Source: Pseudoalteromonas prydzensis (GTDB taxonomy: Bacteria > Pseudomonadota > Gammaproteobacteria > Enterobacterales > Alteromonadaceae). Taken from it: a stretch of DNA of 64,000 bases. Under the pieces are notes generated by a model that was given only the letters and a program-made list of their open reading frames with translations, was not told where the DNA came from and searched no databases. This document shows positions 8,115 to 17,227 of this stretch, piece by piece. The DNA is taken from NCBI RefSeq assembly GCF_001661495.1, contig NZ_BDDT01000003.1:124001-188000 (forward strand). Reading direction: 5' to 3'. The first letter of the stretch is position 1, and every line of letters begins with the position of its first letter. The position numbers and the translations under genes were made by a program.

Positions 8115-9284
8115 TTATCCAGCCACTGGGGTATTGTCCGTGGAAATGCCTTTAAGACTTTTGAGCAGCATATAAATACAGGTGGTGAATAAACAGCCGC
8201 CTAAATACAACATAATACCGTTAGCTGAAGCAAATAAATTGGCAGCAAGCAACGGCCCAAAGACCGAGCCAAAGCTGTAACTCAGTAACATGATTTCCGT
8301 TGCTGAGACGATTTTTTCAATTGGCAATGCATCACACGCTAAGGTGATGGCAATCGGGTAAAGTGCAAAGCTTGCAGCCCCTAGAATAAAATAACTGGCC
8401 ATTAATACGTTGAAGTGCACTGCGTGCATAATGCCAACAACGCCCATCGCGCCAAATAAACAAAATAGTGCCATTAATAAGCTTTTTGCCATTCGTGTTG
8501 ATAAATAACTCACCAGCGGTTGTACTACCATGCCGCCTAAAATAATCACCGCCATCAAGGTGCCAGTAAAAGCGGCTTGCTCACTTTGGGCTGCAATATA
8601 CACCGGCATTAAACCGTAAATTGGGCCAAGTACTAATCCTGACACTAAGCAGCCTAAAATTGCTGGGCGACTGAGCTTTTTTAACTCAGTTAATTGTAAC
8701 TTTTGCGAGTGTTGACTCTGCGGTTGCCCAGATTTAATCAACAGCGGTGCTAACATGGCTAAAAATAATAGAGCAATGACAAACAAATAAGGGACTGCGC
8801 CACTGGTGCCAAGCGGATCAATAGCCAGTTGACCAACTGCACTGCCGCCATATAGGGATGTCATATACAGGCCTAATCGTTTTGCCCGCGCTTTGGCTGT
8901 GTCGGTCATTAGTAACCAAGATTCAACAACCACAAATACGCCGGCCACGGCAATACCTGCCACAAAGCGAGCTAAAAGCCACACACTGGCTTTAGGTAAA
9001 ATTAGCTGTGCTGCAACGCTGAAAATTAATAACCCCAAAAATGCAAGAAATGCATGACGGTGGCCTATTTTGGCAACAATACGCTCAATAAAAAAAGCAC
9101 CCATTAATAAGCCAAGATAAAACACACTGGCCAGCCAAGAGGCAAGTTCATTATCAAGCTCAAAGGCGCTCAATGACAGTGGTATTAGGCTCATTAAAAA
9201 GCCTGATGCGATAGCAAAAAAAGACAAGCCAATGACAGGAGCAAGTGGGTTATTTGGTTTATGATCGCCAGCGTGTTCAACCAT
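8115..9284 (-). CDS. MFS transporter, YcaD-like
   Basis: A 389-residue inner-membrane carrier with about 12 hydrophobic segments. The order and spacing of segments, the ERIVAKIGHRHAF loop between helices 2 and 3, and the short central loop rich in Gln/Ser place it in the YcaD-type branch of the major facilitator superfamily. Substrate is unknown for this branch. It ends at the bidirectional terminator and has a 304-base upstream region of its own. Confidence 0.88.
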   Translation of the reverse strand: MVEHAGDHKPNNPLAPVIGLSFFAIASGFLMSLIPLSLSAFELDNELASWLASVFYLGLLMGAFFIERIVAKIGHRHAFLAFLGLLIFSVAAQLILPKASVWLLARFVAGIAVAGVFVVVESWLLMTDTAKARAKRLGLYMTSLYGGSAVGQLAIDPLGTSGAVPYLFVIALLFLAMLAPLLIKSGQPQSQHSQKLQLTELKKLSRPAILGCLVSGLVLGPIYGLMPVYIAAQSEQAAFTGTLMAVIILGGMVVQPLVSYLSTRMAKSLLMALFCLFGAMGVVGIMHAVHFNVLMASYFILGAASFALYPIAITLACDALPIEKIVSATEIMLLSYSFGSVFGPLLAANLFASANGIMLYLGGCLFTTCIYMLLKSLKGISTDNTPVAG

Positions 9285-9588
9285 TAAAATATCCGATTAA
9301 AAGGGCATAAATAATTGCTTGGAGGTGTTTTAATGGCTGGCAATTATTTTTGGTTGGTTAATTTTGCGGCGAATTTAATCCGATTTTGAGCACAAGTAAA
9401 GTTATATTTGCATATTTACCCAACATTTTATTTAGAACGATCTGTTAGGTAAAATAACCGGCTATTTACGTCTTTTTAGTATCATTTTCTTAGCTAAATT
9501 GTTTAAAATTTGTAGTTGTTTTATCAATCTAAATAATAACTTGATATGCTGTATTTTGGTTTTCTTTATCTAGTAAGGACAGCAGAAA
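9285..9588. other. Intergenic region, no gene seen
   Basis: 304 AT-rich bases between two divergent genes. I see no open frame with a start and ribosome binding site and no hairpin with a T-run. The promoters of both flanking genes must lie here. AAGGACAGCAG just before 9589 is the ribosome binding site of the downstream oxidoreductase. Confidence 0.6.
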
Positions 9589-10506
9589 ATGAGTCAGCTG
9601 AAAATTGCTTTAGTAGGACTTGGTGATATAGCACAAAAAGCCTATTTACCTATTGCCACGCAACATGCGCAGATCGATCCTATTTTTTGTACACGAAACC
9701 TCACAACATTAACGCAATTGGCAAAGCAGTATCGAGTCGAAAAATATTTTACAGATTACCAGCAAGTACTGGCGTGCAAACCAGATGGGGTGATGATCCA
9801 CACGAATACCGAGTCGCACTTTACATTTGCGAAGCAAGCGCTTGAACAAAAAATTGCCACGTTTGTAGATAAGCCACTAGCGTATAGCTTTAGTGAAGTG
9901 AGTGAGCTTATTGAGTTGGCGACTAAACAGAATACGCCATTATTTTTAGGCTTTAATCGCCGCTTTTTACCAAGTATGGCCGATATTGCAAAGCCACAAA
10001 TACGCCATCTTAAATGGCAAAAAAACCGCTTAAATTTACCAGCACAGCCGCGCACCTTTATTTTTGATGACTTCATTCATGTGGTTGATAGTTTATGCCA
10101 TTTTGCAAATGTAGAGCGTTTTGATCAACTTAACCAGTTACAGGTGTTTTCACAATTAGATCCACAAGGCTTATTGGCAGCCATACATATTAGCTTTGAG
10201 TTTGAGGGGCGGTTATTTCAAGGTGCTATGGATAGATTAAGTGGCTGCAATGAGGAAGTTGTTGAAATAACCGGTTTGAATGAAAAGTGGCGGATTGAAT
10301 CACTAACTAATATGACCATTATGGTTAATGGAATGCAGCAGGGCGCAATGCCAAACGATTGGCAAGCAACGCTTTATAAACGGGGTTTTGAGTCAATGCT
10401 AGAGGCATGGTTAAGAGCCGTTAAAGCACAGCAAGTTGATCAATTACAGCTTAAAAAAGATAGCTTAACGCATGAGCTGTGTGAGTGGCTGGTTACACGC
10501 GTATAA
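9589..10506 (+). CDS. Gfo/Idh/MocA-family oxidoreductase
   Basis: A 305-residue NAD(P)-dependent oxidoreductase, MviM/YceM-like. The N-terminal Rossmann motif is ALVGLGDIAQKAYLP; the family's EKP motif appears as DKPLAYSF near residue 103, with the Lys expected in cofactor/substrate binding conserved. GFNRRFLPSM follows, typical of this family. The C-terminal alpha/beta domain is present to full length. Substrates in this family are usually sugars or sugar acids; which one applies here is unknown. It is followed at 47 bases by the M23 peptidase gene on the same strand. Confidence 0.88.
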   Translation: MSQLKIALVGLGDIAQKAYLPIATQHAQIDPIFCTRNLTTLTQLAKQYRVEKYFTDYQQVLACKPDGVMIHTNTESHFTFAKQALEQKIATFVDKPLAYSFSEVSELIELATKQNTPLFLGFNRRFLPSMADIAKPQIRHLKWQKNRLNLPAQPRTFIFDDFIHVVDSLCHFANVERFDQLNQLQVFSQLDPQGLLAAIHISFEFEGRLFQGAMDRLSGCNEEVVEITGLNEKWRIESLTNMTIMVNGMQQGAMPNDWQATLYKRGFESMLEAWLRAVKAQQVDQLQLKKDSLTHELCEWLVTRV

Positions 10507-10553
10507 AACACTAGTAAGCTATTTTACTCTGAAACGATTACAAGGAAGCTGTT

Positions 10554-11069
10554 ATGAAAGTAATGAAATACTTAGGATTTACACTGATTATAGTACTGAC
10601 TATTGGGCTACTCATACCTGAAAAAATAGTGATCCCAGTCAAAGGTGCTACAGCAAATGATTGGCATCACAATACCTTTTGGTACGGCCCTTGGGGTAAA
10701 TCAGGTGTGCATAAAGGCATCGATATTTTTGGTAAAAAACACACACCGGTTGTGTCATCCGTCACTGGCATTGTTGTTTACGCGGGTGAACTTAACCGTG
10801 GTGGGAAAGTAGTGGCTGTACTTGGCCCTAAATGGCGGTTTCATTATTTTGCCCATTTAGAAAGTTACTCTGTTCATGCCGGTAGCATAGTGTTTAGTAA
10901 TGAGGTGATTGGTAGCTTAGGAAACACGGGGAATGCAGCCGGTAAGCAACCTCATGTACATTACTCTATTTTATCTTTATTGCCATACCCATGGTTAATG
11001 ACCACACAAAGCCAAGGCTGGAAAAAGATGTTTTTTTTAAATCCCCATGAAAAATTGCGCGGGTTGTAA
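10554..11069 (+). CDS. M23-family (LytM-type) metallopeptidase
   Basis: 171 residues: one N-terminal membrane anchor or uncleaved signal (about 5-22) and a LytM domain. The zinc ligands are all visible: H53 and D57 in HKGIDIFG, H136 in QPHVHYS, with H134 and H101 (YFAHLES) as the catalytic histidines. It should cut peptide cross-links of peptidoglycan from the periplasmic side. It is short, with no coiled coil or LysM domain. It may be co-transcribed with the oxidoreductase upstream. Confidence 0.9.
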   Translation: MKVMKYLGFTLIIVLTIGLLIPEKIVIPVKGATANDWHHNTFWYGPWGKSGVHKGIDIFGKKHTPVVSSVTGIVVYAGELNRGGKVVAVLGPKWRFHYFAHLESYSVHAGSIVFSNEVIGSLGNTGNAAGKQPHVHYSILSLLPYPWLMTTQSQGWKKMFFLNPHEKLRGL

Positions 11070-11151
11070 AATAAATAGCGTTATTTTCAGATTTATTGAG
11101 TTGCTTGCTTTAAAATACAGGTAATTAATTTTATTAAGGAATTCAGCAGTA

Positions 11152-14067
11152 ATGAATTCTATTCCAGTTAGCCTGTTTGGTCGGGTGTTTGCGAGCAAAG
11201 CACGCTTAGCGTTTGATCAGCATACGCTTGTTATTCGACAAGCTAATTCAATTACTACTATCGGTTGGCATGAATTGTTGGCGCCATTATCTTTCTCTTA
11301 TGGGGTTTTCGGGCAAACTATTCGCTTTGCCACAGCTGAGCAAAACTATACATTTTTGATGCGAGCATATGGCACTCACCGACGAATTAAAACGAACTGT
11401 GAGCAACATTGGCTACACGCAAATATGACTAAACTTAATGCAGTATTGACTAAAATATCGCAGTTTGTTGAGTTGCGATATTTACGTCAATCTCATGTGG
11501 CCAGTTTAAAGCAAGCTGCACTTGCAGAATATAAACGCTGGTTACCTTGGATAAAACAAAGCCCAGCACTTCACTTAGTTGCTAATAAAATAACCTTACT
11601 TGAACAATATGCTAATTGGCATGAACAACTCACCATCCACCTACAACAGCGCTACCTTACTAAACAACTTAAATTACATGCCCGTTTTTTTGATGCGGTC
11701 GAGACTAATCCTTTAACACTCAGTCAAAGGCAAGCGTGTATTATTGATGACGACAACAACTTATTGTTAGCTGGGGCGGGTACCGGCAAAACCAGTGTAA
11801 TGATTGGCCGAGCAGGTTATTTAGTCACAAGTCAGCAAGCACAATACAGTGATATTTTATTGTTAGCTTATGGCCGAAAAGCAGCTGATGAAATTGATGA
11901 AAGGATTAAAAATAAACTCGCCAGTGATAAAATAAAGGCTGCAACCTTTCACAGCATTGGTCTTGCGATTATTGCTAAAGTTGAACATGGCAAACCCAGC
12001 ATGAGTGTGCTTGCCCAAGATGAACAAGCAAAAGCTAAATGGGTGCAACAATGTTTTGAGTCACTGATTGATAACAACGAGCGTTATCGCACTCTAGTGC
12101 TGGATTATTTTAGTAAATATTATTACGTCGAAAAAAATGAGTTTGATTTTAAAACCTTAGGTGATTACTACAGTTATTTAAACGATAACGATATCCGTAG
12201 TCTAAAGGGCGACAAGGTAAAAAGCTTTGGTGAGTTATATATTGCTAATTGGCTGTTTTATCACGGTATAGATTATCACTACGAAGCGCCTTATAAAATT
12301 GCCGTAAAAACCATTGAACGCAGCCAATATAAGCCTGATTTTTACTTACCTGAGTACGACATTTACATTGAATATTACGGCATTGATGAAGCTGGCAATA
12401 CGGCGCCTTACATTGATAAAGCGCAATACCATGGCGCAATTGATTGGAAAAATACCACTCATGCCAGTAATAACACTCACTGTATAGCTTTGACTTATGG
12501 GCAACATAAACAAGGCAAGTTGTTAAGTGAACTTGAACAAGCGCTTTTAAGTGCGAACATACAAACGCAGATATTGCCCGTAGAATCACTGCTCGAAAGC
12601 TTAAAAGAAACTGGCAGGATCACCGTATTAGCTGCGTTATTTAGTCAATTGCTTAGTTTATATAAGGCGGCTTATTTAACTGATGCCGATGAAGTTGATG
12701 TTATTAAACGATCCCTTGATGCCAAGCAAACAACGCAAGCGTTGGCGCTATTAAAACCAATTATATTTAACTACAACGCTTACTTGCAACAGTGCGGTGA
12801 AATTGATTTTGAAGATATGATCAGCAAAGCAATTGGCTATGTTGAGTCAGGCCAATTTGTCTCTCCTTGGCGCTATATTATGGTTGATGAGTTTCAGGAT
12901 ATTTCACACTCTAGAGCGCGATTAGTTAAAGCCCTGCGTGATAGCCGTAAAGGGTGTTCGGTATTTGCTGTGGGTGATGATTGGCAAGCTATTTACCGCT
13001 TTAGTGGTGCGGATATAAAGTTAACCACTGAGTTTAAAACGTATTTTGGTTTTACCACCGAAGCGCAATTGGACACTACTTTTCGTTTCAATAATAAAAT
13101 AGCCGAGGTTGCTTCAGCATTTATTAGTAAAAATCCTGCGCAACTTAATAAAACCATCACGTCTTTAACTCAAGTAACGCAGCCTGCGGTATCAATATTA
13201 AGACGCGGCAAAGCGCCGACTACTTTAAATCATTATCACAGCGAGCTACCTGAGCTTGCTAATGGCGCGATAGATGATGTGCTTAATGCAATTAGCGGCA
13301 CAGTGTGTAAACCCACGACGGTGTATTTTTTGGCACGTTTTTGGTTTCAACTGCCAACCCATACAGATATTAACGCCATGCAAGCGAAATATCCGCTGTT
13401 AAAAATTCAGTCGCAGACCTTTCATGCAGCCAAAGGCAAAGAGGCTGAATATGTGGTGATCATCGGCTTGCAAAAAGGGAAACATGGTTTCCCCTGTGAA
13501 AAAGTAACGCCCGCCATTATTGATGCATTACTGCCTGAGCAAGAAAGTTTTCCATTTGCTGAGGAGCGACGGTTATTTTACGTCGCACTGAGCCGCGCTA
13601 AAAAGCGGGCCTACATAATTGCAGATATGGCTAATGCAAGCAGTTTTGTAACAGAGCTAATAGCCGAATATGATGTAGAGCTTAATGAATTTAACACTGA
13701 CATAGCGCAAACGCATAGCAGTGAAATTAATTGTATGCGCTGCGATACCGGGGTATTAAAAGAGCAAACGGGGCGCTTTGGGCTATTTTTCAGTTGTTCG
13801 TTATTTCCCCGTTGCGAACATAAAGAGAAGCCTTGTCAGCAATGCCAAAGCCCAATGACCCGCAGCCGCCATGCTGGATTTAAATTGTGCGTTAATGAGT
13901 CGTGTAATCACATGCAGCCTCTGTGTGATAAATGTGGCGCTGAAATGGTATTGCGTAATAGCAAAAAAGGGCAGTTTTGGGGGTGCAAAAATTTTAAAGG
14001 TAATGATCCACTCAGCTGTAAAAATGGTAAAGACACTACAGCAATTAAATGGCCAGAGCAGGTTTAA
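11152..14067 (+). CDS. HelD-type superfamily 1 DNA helicase with inserted nuclease-like domain and zinc ribbons
   Basis: 971 residues, much longer than E. coli helicase IV (684). The N-terminal 180 residues and the helicase core follow HelD: Walker A LAGAGTGKTS near 206-215, AYGRKAADEIDERI, Walker B VDEFQD near 579, GDDWQAIYRFSGAD, and FYVALSRAKKRAY near 811. Between core motifs, at about residues 340-480, lies an insert with E361 (GELYIAN), D396 (YKPDFYLPEYD) and E407-Y408-Y409, the pattern of a PD-(D/E)XK nuclease. The last 110 residues carry several CxxC pairs (INCMRCDTG, KPCQQCQ, LCDKCG), which look like topoisomerase-type zinc ribbons. It probably acts in DNA repair or restart as a combined unwinding and cutting enzyme, but cutting is inferred. 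Confidence 0.88.
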   Translation: MNSIPVSLFGRVFASKARLAFDQHTLVIRQANSITTIGWHELLAPLSFSYGVFGQTIRFATAEQNYTFLMRAYGTHRRIKTNCEQHWLHANMTKLNAVLTKISQFVELRYLRQSHVASLKQAALAEYKRWLPWIKQSPALHLVANKITLLEQYANWHEQLTIHLQQRYLTKQLKLHARFFDAVETNPLTLSQRQACIIDDDNNLLLAGAGTGKTSVMIGRAGYLVTSQQAQYSDILLLAYGRKAADEIDERIKNKLASDKIKAATFHSIGLAIIAKVEHGKPSMSVLAQDEQAKAKWVQQCFESLIDNNERYRTLVLDYFSKYYYVEKNEFDFKTLGDYYSYLNDNDIRSLKGDKVKSFGELYIANWLFYHGIDYHYEAPYKIAVKTIERSQYKPDFYLPEYDIYIEYYGIDEAGNTAPYIDKAQYHGAIDWKNTTHASNNTHCIALTYGQHKQGKLLSELEQALLSANIQTQILPVESLLESLKETGRITVLAALFSQLLSLYKAAYLTDADEVDVIKRSLDAKQTTQALALLKPIIFNYNAYLQQCGEIDFEDMISKAIGYVESGQFVSPWRYIMVDEFQDISHSRARLVKALRDSRKGCSVFAVGDDWQAIYRFSGADIKLTTEFKTYFGFTTEAQLDTTFRFNNKIAEVASAFISKNPAQLNKTITSLTQVTQPAVSILRRGKAPTTLNHYHSELPELANGAIDDVLNAISGTVCKPTTVYFLARFWFQLPTHTDINAMQAKYPLLKIQSQTFHAAKGKEAEYVVIIGLQKGKHGFPCEKVTPAIIDALLPEQESFPFAEERRLFYVALSRAKKRAYIIADMANASSFVTELIAEYDVELNEFNTDIAQTHSSEINCMRCDTGVLKEQTGRFGLFFSCSLFPRCEHKEKPCQQCQSPMTRSRHAGFKLCVNESCNHMQPLCDKCGAEMVLRNSKKGQFWGCKNFKGNDPLSCKNGKDTTAIKWPEQV

Positions 14068-14110
14068 GCGGGCTCTTTGTATGAGCCCCTTAAAATGATT
14101 ATTAAGTAAT

Positions 14111-15109
14111 TTATTGCATTGCAACTGCCAATTGGTGATATAAACCAATCCCTACCGTGACGTTAAATGCGAAGGTAATACCAAGTGAGCTAAGCATTGC
14201 TAAGCCTATATCCGCTTTTGGGATGGCAGCTTTAATAGCAGCAGGGGCGGCTATATAGGAGGCACTGGCTACTAAGCTTGCTAGCACCACTACAGATCCA
14301 AGCTCGAGCTGTAAGGCTGTGCCGACAGTGACTCCAATCATTCCTAACAACAGCGGTGTGACTAAAGCAAATAATGCAACCCGCCAGTGATGCCAAGGAA
14401 GAGGGCGCAGTGTTTTGGCTGCCGTTAATCCCATTTCCAGTAAAAATAACGCCAGTACGACTTTAAAGCTGCTAGTCAGTAGGTTGGTGACTTGGCTGCC
14501 TTGTTGTGTGCCGTAAAGCATGCCGATAATAACGCCACCGACTAACAGAATGATGCTTTTATTGGTTAGCGTCTCATGCCAGAGTGTTTTTAATGAAAGC
14601 GTGCCTGTGTTGTTATTTTCTCTATTAAGGCGTCTGTAAAGTAATAACCCTACAATGATTGCCGGTAATTCTAGCATCACTAAATAAAGTGTGACCTCTG
14701 CACCAACGCGCAGCTGAGACGATTCTGCATACGCTAATGCAACGGCAAATGTCCCTGCACTTACCGAGCCGTAGTGCGCTGCAATACTTGCGCTATTGGC
14801 GACGGAGAGTTTTACTAAGTATTTTAAAACAGGATAAAGCATTAACGGAATAAACGCGCCCAACAACATTACGGTGCCCATTTCTGGTAGCAACTGCCAA
14901 CTCAGATTACCATGTAAAACCATGCCGCCTTTTAAACCAATTGTTAGCATTAACAACAAACTGAGCGTTTCGTAGGTCGCTTGCGGTATTTTTAAATCAG
15001 ATCGCAATATCCCAGCAACTAAGCCTAAAACAAAAAACATCACAACAATATCTGGCACACTTTTCCCCTTTGTATTTGAAGTGGCGCTATTGTAGTGAAA
15101 ATATTGCAT
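14111..15109 (-). CDS. SbtA-like sodium-dependent bicarbonate-type permease
   Basis: A 332-residue membrane protein with about ten hydrophobic segments. The stretch FFVLGLVAGILRSDLKIP and the following LSLLLMLTIGLKGGMVL match the first repeat of SbtA, the cyanobacterial Na+/HCO3- symporter family (formerly DUF897); the second half repeats the pattern (LFLLEMGLTA, then a late ASASYIAAPAAIKAAIP). In heterotrophs this family may supply bicarbonate to carboxylases, but the substrate has seldom been tested. The divergent LysR gene 81 bases away is its likely regulator. Confidence 0.85.
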   Translation of the reverse strand: MQYFHYNSATSNTKGKSVPDIVVMFFVLGLVAGILRSDLKIPQATYETLSLLLMLTIGLKGGMVLHGNLSWQLLPEMGTVMLLGAFIPLMLYPVLKYLVKLSVANSASIAAHYGSVSAGTFAVALAYAESSQLRVGAEVTLYLVMLELPAIIVGLLLYRRLNRENNNTGTLSLKTLWHETLTNKSIILLVGGVIIGMLYGTQQGSQVTNLLTSSFKVVLALFLLEMGLTAAKTLRPLPWHHWRVALFALVTPLLLGMIGVTVGTALQLELGSVVVLASLVASASYIAAPAAIKAAIPKADIGLAMLSSLGITFAFNVTVGIGLYHQLAVAMQ

Positions 15110-15190
15110 AGTAAATAATAAAATGATTGATAGTTATGTATAGGTTATTATCAATGGGTTGTTGATTAATTTTTCTTTAGTGAGTTAGGC

Positions 15191-16135
15191 ATGGATCTAA
15201 GACATATATCTTTTCGGCTACTTGAAGTATTTATGAGTGTGGTAACAACGGGGTCTATTAGTAAGACCGCAAGAGCGCTGCATTTAACTCAGCCTACGGT
15301 ATCGTTGCAAATTAAGCGCTTACAAGAGTCAGTTGGCGAACCTTTAATCTTAATGCAACAACAAAAGTTAACGGTGACCGAAGCAGGGCTAGAATTATTT
15401 AAAACCTGCCAGCAAGTATTTGGTCAGTTTAATGATTACAAAGACTTTTTAGCCCAGCTCAGGGGAGGAGAGCGCGGCCGTTGTAAAATTGCCATGGTCA
15501 ATACTGCGCAATACATTTTGCCTAAACTACTTGGCCCGTACAGTAATTTGCACCCACATGTTGAGCTGCCCCTAGAAATTGGTAATAGGGCGGAAGTTTT
15601 AGCGCGTTTTGAACGTGGAGAAGACGATATTTATGTATTTAGCCACCCACCATCTTTAGAGCATGCAAAAGCAGCGCGCTTTTTACAAAACCCGCTTGAG
15701 TTCATCGTGCCTAGCGAACACCCACTTGCAGCAGCCTCTGCGGTAACATTAGCTGAACTGACCCATTACCGATTTTTATTAAGAGAGCCCGGCTCAGCAA
15801 CGCGGATGTTATTTGAAAGCGAATTACAAGGACGAGGCTTAGTGCTAAGTGACAGCGTACAGATGGCCAGTAATGAGGCGATTCGGGTTGCAGTATCATC
15901 TGGAATGGGCATTGGAGTACTTTCTCGTCATGTGCTGCCTAAAGGGGAGCAGGGATTTAAAGTACTCACTGTTAGCGATACTCACTTAGCCAGTCATTGG
16001 TATTTTGTGATCCGTACCGATCGGCACTTATCTCATGCTGCACGTAGCTTTTTACAATTTGCAGAGCTTAACTTAGCGCGCTATTTAGATGCTCGTTGGG
16101 TGCGCAACGAGCTGAACCAACTTGAGCTAAACTGA
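15191..16135 (+). CDS. LysR-family regulator divergent from the SbtA-like permease
   Basis: A full-length 314-residue LysR-type regulator: HTH at about 18-60 (GSISKTARALHLTQPTVSLQ), then a periplasmic-binding-protein-like effector domain with GIGVLSRHV late in the chain. The arrangement, a LysR gene head-to-head with a bicarbonate-type permease, is like CmpR/CcmR/CbbR-type control of carbon-concentrating genes; regulation of 14111-15109 is therefore likely but inferred. The shared 81-base spacer must hold both promoters and the operator; no unambiguous T-N11-A box pair could be fixed by eye. Confidence 0.9.
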   Translation: MDLRHISFRLLEVFMSVVTTGSISKTARALHLTQPTVSLQIKRLQESVGEPLILMQQQKLTVTEAGLELFKTCQQVFGQFNDYKDFLAQLRGGERGRCKIAMVNTAQYILPKLLGPYSNLHPHVELPLEIGNRAEVLARFERGEDDIYVFSHPPSLEHAKAARFLQNPLEFIVPSEHPLAAASAVTLAELTHYRFLLREPGSATRMLFESELQGRGLVLSDSVQMASNEAIRVAVSSGMGIGVLSRHVLPKGEQGFKVLTVSDTHLASHWYFVIRTDRHLSHAARSFLQFAELNLARYLDARWVRNELNQLELN

Positions 16136-16155
16136 GTAGAAATTATTTTTTCTAC
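16136..16155. terminator. Weak hairpin between converging genes
   Basis: GTAGAAA (16136-16142) pairs with TTTCTAC (16149-16155) around a T-rich loop. It sits between the converging LysR and LacI genes. The stem is short and AT-rich, so terminator activity is only possible. Confidence 0.35.
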
Positions 16156-16157
16156 AA

Positions 16158-17159
16158 TTATTTAAGTGTGGGGGTTGAGTCGCGCAAAATTAAATTTGGC
16201 TGGAATATATGGCTAATGGTAATGCCAGTGTGCTTATAAATATCTTTAAGCACTAAGTTTGCAGCCATTTTGCCCATCTCTGGTACTGGGTTATTGATAG
16301 TGGTAAGCGTAGGATATAAATAATTGGTAAATATGACATTATCGTAGCCTATTATGGCAAGATCACTGGGCAGATCAAAGCCGTGCTCTCGAGCATACTT
16401 CATAGCTCCAGAGGCCATTTCATCATTAGCGCACACCAGTGCGGTAAAGGAAGCTTTGTTATCAATGAACGATTTTAAGCCATCATTGCCGCCGGTTTCT
16501 TTAAAGTCGCCAATGTAAAATAAGTTTTCATCAAACTCGATATCAAATTCTTGAAGGGCTTGTTTATGGCCTTTGAGTCGATCAGATGCATCTATTTTAA
16601 ATTGTGGGCCTGCAATATATGCAATATTTTTATGGCCTCGGGTGATCATGGTTTTAGTTGCTAAGTAACCACCCATTACGTTGTCTAGACTTATGCAGTT
16701 ATCTTTAATTTCTTCAACATAGCGGCTCATTAAGTAGATGGGGGTTTTACCTTTACTCAGTTCAATTAAGTACTCGTTTGAGACTGCTTCAACATGGGCA
16801 ATAATGGCATCGCAATTGCGGCTAATTAAAAATTCAAAGCCATTTTTTTCCTTGCTTTCATCACTGTGTCCTGGGGTTATAATAACGTGCTTGCCTGCAG
16901 CGCGAAGCTGCTCTTCAATCGCTGACATCATTTGGCCGAAAAATGGGCCATCTAATTCTGAAACTAAAATACCCACACTACTGGTTCTACTTGAAGCAAG
17001 TGAGCGGGCAATAGAGCTTGGTTGATAACCAAGCTGTTGCATTGCTTCCATTACTTTCTTTTTAGTTTTTTTACTCACGTAATCATTATTGTTCAGAACT
17101 CTGGACACAGTCGACAAGGATACACCTGCAAGCTCTGATACCTGATAAATTGTAGCCAT
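16158..17159 (-). CDS. LacI-family repressor of the beta-glucoside locus
   Basis: 333 residues. The N-terminal HTH reads TIYQVSELAGVSLSTVSRVL, with the hinge helix near residues 50-58 (SSIARSLAS), then a sugar-binding periplasmic-protein-like core (GILVSELDGPFFG, CANDEMASGAM, IIGYDN). It lies last in a unit with the GH1 glucosidase and the GPH symporter. Four palindromes of the form TGGAAGCGCTTCCA occur at 20218, 20278, 26683 and 26717; the central GCGC with mirrored half sites is typical of LacI-family operators. The inducer is probably a beta-glucoside or glucose-type sugar released by the GH1 enzyme. No such palindrome stands before this gene itself. Confidence 0.92.
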   Translation of the reverse strand: MATIYQVSELAGVSLSTVSRVLNNNDYVSKKTKKKVMEAMQQLGYQPSSIARSLASSRTSSVGILVSELDGPFFGQMMSAIEEQLRAAGKHVIITPGHSDESKEKNGFEFLISRNCDAIIAHVEAVSNEYLIELSKGKTPIYLMSRYVEEIKDNCISLDNVMGGYLATKTMITRGHKNIAYIAGPQFKIDASDRLKGHKQALQEFDIEFDENLFYIGDFKETGGNDGLKSFIDNKASFTALVCANDEMASGAMKYAREHGFDLPSDLAIIGYDNVIFTNYLYPTLTTINNPVPEMGKMAANLVLKDIYKHTGITISHIFQPNLILRDSTPTLK

Positions 17160-17227
17160 TGATTTCCTAACGTTAATGCGCTGTTTTATAATACTTTTTA
17201 TAAGCAGTTTTGAATATAACTTGTAAT

